Assembly (NCBI GenBank): GCA_021234155.1
Contig: JAJEKV010000082.1
Coordinates: 1,917,377-1,981,376 of the forward strand
Origin: Isoetes taiwanensis
Lineage: Eukaryota; Streptophyta; Lycopodiopsida; Isoetales; Isoetaceae
Length of the DNA stretch: 64,000 bases
Direction: 5' to 3'
The translations under genes and the position numbers were made by a program. Below the pieces are notes generated by a model. It worked only from the letters and a program-made list of their open reading frames with translations. It made no database searches and was not told the DNA's origin. Position 1 is the stretch's first letter; every line of letters starts with the position of its first letter. Shown here piece by piece: positions 57,085 through 64,000 of the stretch.

Positions 57085-59370
57085 ATATAGCTGGCTAGTT
57101 CATCAAACCATACCTTTATTACATATGGTCTAGAAGGTTTTGTGCATGTATTATATGATTTTAGGTATGTGTTTAGGGCAAAAAAAAATCTTTAGGGTTC
57201 CTGTATTTTCGAAACTCGTTTGTTGGGGTCGAGAATGCAGAGCGATGGTTCGATGCAGTTGCCGAATTTAGAAGGTAAAGCTTTCTACAATTTCTCTTTG
57301 TTTAGTTTTTCGTCTTAGGTTAGATTTAGTAGCTTAGGTTTAGCAAGAGCGGACGAAGCAGATGCAGATGCAGGTAGGCAGGCAGATGCGACAGCTGATT
57401 TGTAGGAAGGAGAAGCAGAAAGGCAAGCCGTTGCATCACCGTTTGCAGGTTAGCGGAGCTTATGGTGCTAGCCGATTACCAGATTCTGTTCAAGATAATT
57501 GAAAAACTCTGGTTATGTATTTGCTGACTTTCTATCTGCAGGTTTGTCCATTCGGAAGCTGTTATAATGTTGTATGCTCATATAAGTCCTGCTTAGTTGT
57601 ATTATCTCATAGTACATAGCCGATTCTGTAGATTGTAATAACTCTCTAGTAGAGGTGTGAGGCCAACGCAGAATGTTCTGAACTATTCTCTGATCTTCTA
57701 TTAAAAAAAAAACATGGAAACATTACTTGGCTCATCTTTCAATTTTATTACAAAAAGCCAGAATGTTTTTTGTATGTGAAGAAGCCTTTCAAGCTGAAAA
57801 AAAGAATGGGAAAGAGCCTGCATGGTTTGTTTGCATTAGCATTGTGCGCGTGTCTTTTGGAAGAGAAGATTGATGGCTGACTCTCATCAGTTCTTGTTAT
57901 TCATTGCTTGCATGAGGATTATAGACATGGAAAAACTTAAAAATGATGAGAAAATGCATTAGTGCTTGCTTGAGCATATGCATGGGATTAGCCCCTGCAG
58001 GTGCTTCCATGGCGGCCTGTAGGAGGATGGTGGCAGCAGCTCTCTTGAGGCAGCAACCCATGGAGGCAGAGGAGTGGCGACTGTGATTGAGGCAAGCCAT
58101 AAACTAGATGCTTGCAGGGTCTGAGTCTTCTGCTCCTTTTAGCCAAATTAGCATGTCCATATTCGGAGTGCACCTACAATAGTGGGCAGGAGGAGCCTTT
58201 TTAAATAAAAATCTATTTTGAAGTCAAGCAAATATTAGGGGCCCTGGCCAAAGGTTGTCAAATCCCTAAATTATAGAGCCACCTAAGCATTTGACCTCGT
58301 CAAACGATGAGGACTACGCTTCAGATGGCGCTAGAGGGAGTATTCCTCATAATATGCCCTCATCCGACGGTTGGCAAGTGGCTACAATCCTCAGCAGCGA
58401 TAAAGATGGTGGTCATATCCAGCAATGGGAAAGGAAGCGGGAATCTTGGTAGTTTTTTCTTATATAATTCCTATCTTAAATTTCTAGTATTAAGGCTGGA
58501 GAATGACAAATAAGTAGTAAAGATTTTTGAAATAATTTTTCCCTCACATAGTTTTCATGGTTTAGATTCAAGATTACCCATCTAGTGACAAGAATGTGGA
58601 GGTGTATCATCGATGGAATAGAAAAAAGAAAAAGATGGATCTGATCAGCATTGTTGAGATTATAGAGAACATAATTTTGCATGTCAATGTCCTTTGATGT
58701 AGCCAAGAAATTTACACCACCTCGATCAAAGGAGAGCGCTTTGAAACAAGGTCATGGTAGAAATGTTACATCCAAAATAGCATCTTTGGAGACATGATAA
58801 GAGTTAAAAATAGCATCTTTGGAGGTATGGGCGAGGACTGGATACTCAAGTGGTTGAGAATGAGTGGCAAGAGTTATTGACTTTAGTGTTTATCTATTAG
58901 GAATTGTTCTTACCCCTACTATTATTTAGAACATTTACGAACTCTTTACCATGTTTAAATATTTCTAGCTTATGGCACAATAGTCCGAAAGAAAACAACC
59001 TAGAAATGGCTTGAAGTTATGGTTGACCCACGTCGAGTAGAGATTGAGGTTAGAAAATCTAAGGCAATGGTTGAGGGATAAACAATGTAGAAAGTTGGAA
59101 AAGGGCAAATTGGTCAAAAGTGCAATTGGAAATGCAGTCTAGATTATAGGAATAATCTTGGCGCTTTTAGGGAAGTGAGGAGCTTCCTAGCTTTCTCACC
59201 TTTCCAAAAAAGACTTGGTGAAATTTGAAGACAATAAATGGGAAGAGGAATTGCTACAGTACAAGACATGTTTTGAGCTTTTCTAAAGGCTGAGAAGGGG
59301 TTAAACCCCCGTGAGAGCCCATTACAGCAAATAAATGTGCAAATAAATGTGCAAGTCCGAAGGGGCGACT
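57085..59370. other. No gene recognised
   Basis: One possible short 5' exon lies at 57237-57273 (MQSDGSMQLPNLE followed by GGTAAAG), but no continuation was found. A near-duplicate of AAAATAGCATCTTTGGAG occurs at about 58776 and 58806. The rest appears non-coding. Confidence 0.35.
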
Positions 59371-59374
59371 CCGG

Positions 59375-59406
59375 GCTCGCCCATTTATTTGTCATAATGG
59401 GCGAGC
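59375..59406. repeat. Perfect 11-bp-stem hairpin
   Basis: GCTCGCCCATT (59375-59385) pairs exactly with AATGGGCGAGC (59396-59406) around a 10-base loop. Short flanking words (GGGGTTAAACCCC/GGGGTTTGACCCC) lie on either side. Confidence 0.8.
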
Positions 59407-59721
59407 ACAGGGGTTTGACCCCTTTAACCGGGCAGGTCCGAGACTGTTTTTTGGGCAATGATCTTGCTGCTACACTCCCTTGCAAATATTTTGGCGAGAT
59501 TCGAAGGCACAACCTACACCTGGAAGAGATTTTCAAGCAGATTTATGTGCCAGGCAGCACAAATCCGGCAAGGAATATGTTCTTTAAAAGCAGATTTGGA
59601 TGAGGCATGCAAATCCGGCCAGGAAATAGAGTTTTCGGTGCAGATTCGTGATTTGTAGGCAACTCAAGTAGACAGTTGCATGGCTTCCATATCCAGCCAC
59701 CAAGAACAAGTAGAATGGAAA

Positions 59722-59842
59722 AAATATAGGGCAAGTTATCCCTCACGAATATAGGGCAAGTTATCCCTCACGACAGGCTGCTGCAGATAGTTTATCATGA
59801 TAACCAGGCTGCAGATGGTTTATCGTGATAACCAGGCCGAGG
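59722..59842 (+). repeat. Two short tandem duplications
   Basis: AATATAGGGCAAGTTATCCC TCACGA occurs twice at 59724-59774 (27-bp unit). GCTGCAGAT.GTTTATC.TGATAACCAG occurs twice at 59780-59838 (29-bp unit), with an internal inverted repeat GTTTATC/GATAAC. Confidence 0.85.
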
Positions 59843-59912
59843 ATCACCTGTTACGGCTAATCACCAATCTGGATCTAATGGCTAGGATCTAAAATAGGCG
59901 AGGACCTGCCGG

Positions 59913-62771
59913 TTAAGGTAGATTGAAAAAGAGAGAAGAATTGGAAACAAAACAAAAACAACTTAGTACCTTGAGAACTCTGGATGCTTTTGTTTTACCA
60001 TAGCCATTAACAAGCTGAAACTCCCCACCGAGTGGTGATTCGATGATGGTCATTTCGTAAAGGGCAGGGTCATTGTCGGACCATTCGTCTTTTGTGGACA
60101 GAGATTCTATAGCACAACCATCCATTGGTACCTGATGAGATACAGGTCCAAAATGAGGCCCAACCAAAATAACATGACGATGTTTGAAGTACCTGAAGAG
60201 GGCGACGATCATCCTGTGCTTTGAAATGTACTTGAAATGTGTCTGCATTAGGTTTGGCTTTTGGGCTTACAGTGATCTCCAGGGTCTCCTCTTTGGATAT
60301 GCAGCCGCGCTCAAATATTGGCCTGTCTGTTCCATTCGTCCTCAAGAACCTGAATCTCGGCCCTGGTCCTTGAATATGGAAAAAGCCTTTCTTCTCGTGT
60401 CGCCATAGCTAGGTATACCGAAACTTGAAACCTGAGATTAAAAAAGGTAACTTATAAACACTAAATCTTACTTACCTTGAATTCCTGCGCCTGCGATCTG
60501 AGATCCTTGTTTGCCCTCAACAAATCCCCATCAACTGACAGGTATTTTTGGAGCTTCACAGACTTCAATATAATAACAGTTCCATCCTGTGTTTGGATTC
60601 AAAGATTTTTCTGTTAAGTAATAGCACTTATAGTTATACGTTGGCATAAAGCATCATTTGCAAATTACCAGTAGTTGAGGATTTGATATTTTCTTGAATA
60701 ATTGCGGCGTTTTTAGCTTGTCCACAACAAGCCATTCTCTCAGCTCCTCTACTGTGTCTTGCGTTGTTGAATCGCTTGGATGTTCAAGCATTGCCAGTGC
60801 TGCAGATTTTATAATATCTGTTTCAATCCTACGCCAACGCCAAAATTTATCATCTATTACCATAGTTCCACCAGAATAATCACTGTAGGCTTCATCTACT
60901 TGAGGAGTGATAGCAAGTACATCTGCCTTCTTTAATAACTTTAGGACTCTGCAGATTTGTGCAAACGATGGCCGATTCTCAGCATTTTCGTCAGAGCATG
61001 TGTTAAGGTAGTGCCATAGAGAGCTAGGAATATTAGAAGGGCAAGCACTAGTTGTTGAGGGAGGTTCTCCTGTTAGAATATAGAAACAGGTTTTGGCATA
61101 ACTAAAGACATCAGCCTTTTTACTGTAACGTTCTTCTTTGAAAACCTCTGGTGCCATGTAAGGTAGGGTACCCAGGGTCGTTGTATTTTCTGTGTTGAAA
61201 TGGGACCTTGCATGTCCAAAACCCGCAACTTTGACATGCAAATTTTTGCATGTTGGATTGTCACAATTAATCAGCAAGTTGGCAGGTTTCAAATCACAGT
61301 GAATTGTATCGTTATCGTGTAAGTAACACATGGCGCGTGCAATTTGCAGCATGATATCTAGAGAAAGAGCATATGAGGGCTGGCATTTCTCAACAAAGTT
61401 TGTAAACGACTTTAGGCATTCCATGAACATCCGTCCATTCCCTGCTGGGGAGTAAACTACTGTTATTATATTAGGGTGCTTCAATTTTGCAAGTATGCCT
61501 ACCTCTTTACTTTTATGCTCGAACTTTTTCATGGCAAGGGTAACATGTTTCCACTTAATTTCAGAAACCTCACCATCTGCACCTGCTCCCTAGACACTTA
61601 CTGTCTCTATCTCTTCACTTCGCAAGAGTGAATGTTCATCTCCATATCTCTGATGATGTGAACCAATGAACTCCTTTGACAGAAGTTGAACCAACCCCGA
61701 TTCATGAGCCAGTGGCTGATACTCTGCTAGGTCATCTAAAAACTGTAGCTTATCCTTTCGAGCACAAAAACTAAGACTATTATTAACTGGCTCAAACGAT
61801 TCCCTGAATTTCTTGAGGTCCTCGTTGACATATATAGCAGATTCCGCTAATAATAGATCAATCATCAATAGACAATAGTCATCCAATTCAATAATGATCT
61901 CTTCAAACTCCTTCTCCGCTTCTGATTTAAATAGTCCTGTAAGGAGCCAGTAACGGCTTGTGCAATGTTGCAGTAAGACTTTTCCTCGTTCTAAGACTCC
62001 CATTATATGCCTACGGCATAGATAATGATTATTATACTGATTATCTGAAAAAAAGGCGTAGAAGGTCCTGTACAGAAAGCATCTTTTGAACTAAATGTAT
62101 GCACTGATAGTGGTGTATCTTAAAATGTTCACGGAATACATGTGAGCCTTCCTCAACAAGCATACGAGCTACTTCTTTTCGATTGCTGAACACTCTGAAG
62201 GCATATAAAAGGGTTATTAGAATGAAGCTTATCCTTAAAACATATATTCCATACTAAGAAGGACGTCCCTATTTGATACTAAGATAAACAGTGCAAAGCA
62301 TGAGATGCTATTAAAGATTTATGCTTACTGTTGCTCCAACCAGCGTGGCGGCCAAAATGGAGCAGAAACTCTCTTCCAATGGTCAATGATTTGCTGAGCT
62401 TGGGCATCCCCACCGCTTGCTGCCAGTTTAAACTGTTCAAGCCCCTTTTCATTGAAAATTGGAAGAAACATTTCCTTTTGTGTGCACATCACATCAGCAT
62501 ACACTTCCCTAAGAAGAGCAGGCTTGTACTCTGAGATAAATGCTATGTGCAAAAGAGCACCTTCCCTTGTTAATGGTGATGATTCATTTTTGTATTCTTT
62601 TAGTACAGCTGCAAAGGATTCAGTAAGGTACTTCCATTCGCCCATTTTCAAGATAGACATGGAGTCCTTTTCGATGCAGGAACAGAAGATGTCATATTTG
62701 CGGTGATTTATGAAGTCCACAACCTTGAGGAAGAGAAGAATCGTGAGTAACAACATCCTTATCCTTCCCAA
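59913..62771 (-). pseudogene. TKL-type protein kinase with fascin-like C-terminal domain, decayed or pseudokinase
   Basis: Read on the minus strand with GT..AG introns. The N-terminal helical part starts at VVDFINHRKYDIFCSCIE (about 62720), spans an exon ending WLEQ|Q and the exon VFSNRKEVARMLVEEG, and continues with SRYWLLTGLFKSEAEKEFEE. The kinase domain follows: Gly-loop GAGADGEV, Lys in TLAMKKF, GRMFMECLKSF hinge, IHCDLKPANLL catalytic loop, VAGFGHAR in place of DFG, and LPYMAPEVF. Downstream exons encode ILKSVKLQKYLSVDGDLLRA with NKDLRSQAQEF, a fascin/actin-crosslinking-like beta-trefoil repeat, and a last part with ESPLGGEFQLVNGYGKTKAS ending at GT near 59970. Lesions: an in-frame TAG at 61590-61592 directly before the Gly-loop, a likely one-base shift at an A7/T7 run near 62049, and Asp-to-Gly in DFG. 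Either a pseudogene or a catalytically dead relative. Confidence 0.7.
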
Positions 62772-62779
62772 AGCGCATC

Positions 62780-64000
62780 TTGAAGCAATAGGAAGGAATT
62801 CTCTAATCTATGGTTGTACACCTATATTACGTTCTACAATCTGGTATGGAGCATTACCTACATGGATGATGGCTGACGCGAACATTCCCGCCAACATGCA
62901 AACACGACGAGGTAACCGTCACTTAGACCTAGCCACTTTCATTAATACATAATAAAATATAGACTATGCACACAACGTGCCCACTCTGCACACCATATGC
63001 CATGCGCAAAAGCCGCGCAGGCTGCATTCAGCCGTATGAGCCAATCCATGTTTGACACGTGACGAAGATTCATTTTGTGGATGTCGCCTGCCGTTTCTTG
63101 GTCTACATTCTGAAATGTTAGTCTGCATTCTGAAATCTTGTTCTGATGCTACTCTGTATTCTGCAAGAAATTAATCCTAGACGTCCACCTAGCACAGATC
63201 CACGGCTGAATACAGTCTGCCCGGCTTCCACGTCCACGTTGAGTGAATGGCCCGCTGGGCGGCATTCCAGCATAGTCAAACAGGCCTCCGCCTCCGACTG
63301 TGCTGGAATGTCGCCCACCGAGTCATTCCCTTATACTTAAAGCTACTAAGTCCAACGGCTAAAGCTTTTCTAGTCATAACGAGTTGTCTATTAGAAATTT
63401 AATTTAATTATTTTCGATGCCAACTAGATTCAACACATTACTAGCGAGGCAATACATAGTCTTCTAGCATTACTAGTAATGGTGCCCAGCGTTGCAGGGC
63501 ATAATTTGGGAACCTGTAAATATTGGAAAATTATACATTTGCATAGAGAAACTTCCGGGCCATTGGATCATCTTGGGAACATGTAGAATGCACGTGGCCA
63601 TGTCTAATAATTGTTGAGGTTGTTTCCATATTTGAATTTATGTTGTTCATATCTATAAAAGTAGACATTACAGAGTTAAGGCATAGTACAATATAAGAGC
63701 TCGTGCTATGAATGATATGTTTGCTAATTAAAAGTGAAGAAAGCCTAGACATTTCTGGATGATGATAATGTTAAAATTGCAGAGAATGTTGCTAACAATA
63801 ATGGTGCAAATCTCAAGTACATGGGATAGGCTGCAATACAATAAGTTGGTTATTTGTTAACTTCTACAATATTCAAAAGTTGCCATATACAATGATCTTG
63901 TAACACCATCCCATGTGGCAGATCTATAATAGAATCCCAACACAATGAAAACATAAAGTGCAAAACCTTTCAAATGCCATTAGAGCATTTTTTAAAACCA
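62780..64000. other. No gene recognised; possible 5' flank of the kinase gene
   Basis: A plus-strand frame at 62710-62952 has no domain. The stretch 63000-63320 is moderately GC-rich with the repeated word GTCTGCATTCTGAAAT.TT (63108 and 63121). The rest is AT-rich. No RNA gene was seen. Confidence 0.35.

Noticed and set aside
61587-61603. A tiny intron (GTAAGTGTCTAG) removing the stop before the kinase Gly-loop
   Set aside because: Twelve bases is far too short for a spliceosomal intron; a nonsense mutation is the simpler reading.

Overview
This is a repeat-rich window from a plant nuclear genome. Genes are intron-bearing and sparse. Two host-type genes stand out: an intact minor-spliceosome U11-48K gene, and a decayed TKL-type kinase gene with a fascin-like C-terminal domain. 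Nearly everything else is transposon debris: pogo, PIF/Harbinger, Copia, LINE and DUF7869-type. The kinase architecture, large intergenic distances and repeat mixture suggest a seed-free land plant (fern, lycophyte or moss). That placement is inference; no taxonomic marker was searched.

Layout. 0-9 kb: a dispersed repeat end, a minus-strand copy (copy 1) of an unusual element, then a minus-strand DUF7869 transposase-like relic. 9.4-17.05 kb: the most complete copy (copy 2) of that element on the plus strand. 17.28-22.2 kb: a third, more fragmentary copy (copy 3) on the minus strand with long structured non-coding DNA. 23.5-26.3 kb: a second DUF7869 relic on the plus strand. 26-38 kb: mostly non-coding, with a large TC/TG microsatellite, LINE remnants, a CCCH-finger fragment and a GC-rich minisatellite. 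38.4-41 kb: a gene encoding an HUH (Rep-like) replication endonuclease. 41.65-43.92 kb: a pogo-like transposase broken by one stop and one frameshift. 48.4-51.1 kb: the U11-48K gene. 51.8-54 kb: a LINE reverse-transcriptase piece abutting a Copia reverse-transcriptase/RNase H piece. 55-57 kb: a PIF/Harbinger relic. 59.9-62.8 kb: the kinase.

The main discovery candidate is the element at 2.7-22.2 kb. Its coding part joins a ParB/DGQHR-like domain, a conserved central region of unknown function and a C-terminal HAD/FCP1-like domain with a DLNG motif. Its introns and flanks carry clusters of short palindromes. Copy 2 uses one palindrome word (core CGCGCCTGGCGCG) and copies 1 and 3 use another (core CTCGACTCGCGAGTCGAG). 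In copies 1 and 2 these palindromes sit inside an intron just upstream of the HAD domain, and in copies 2 and 3 they build long nested hairpins. A ParB-like protein on the same element as clustered palindromes invites comparison with ParB/parS. That link is a hypothesis, not something the sequence proves.

The second candidate is the HUH/Rep gene at 38.9-40.9 kb, which may belong to a Replitron-like or captured Rep transposon. Most transposon genes carry frameshifts or stops, so few products are likely made today.
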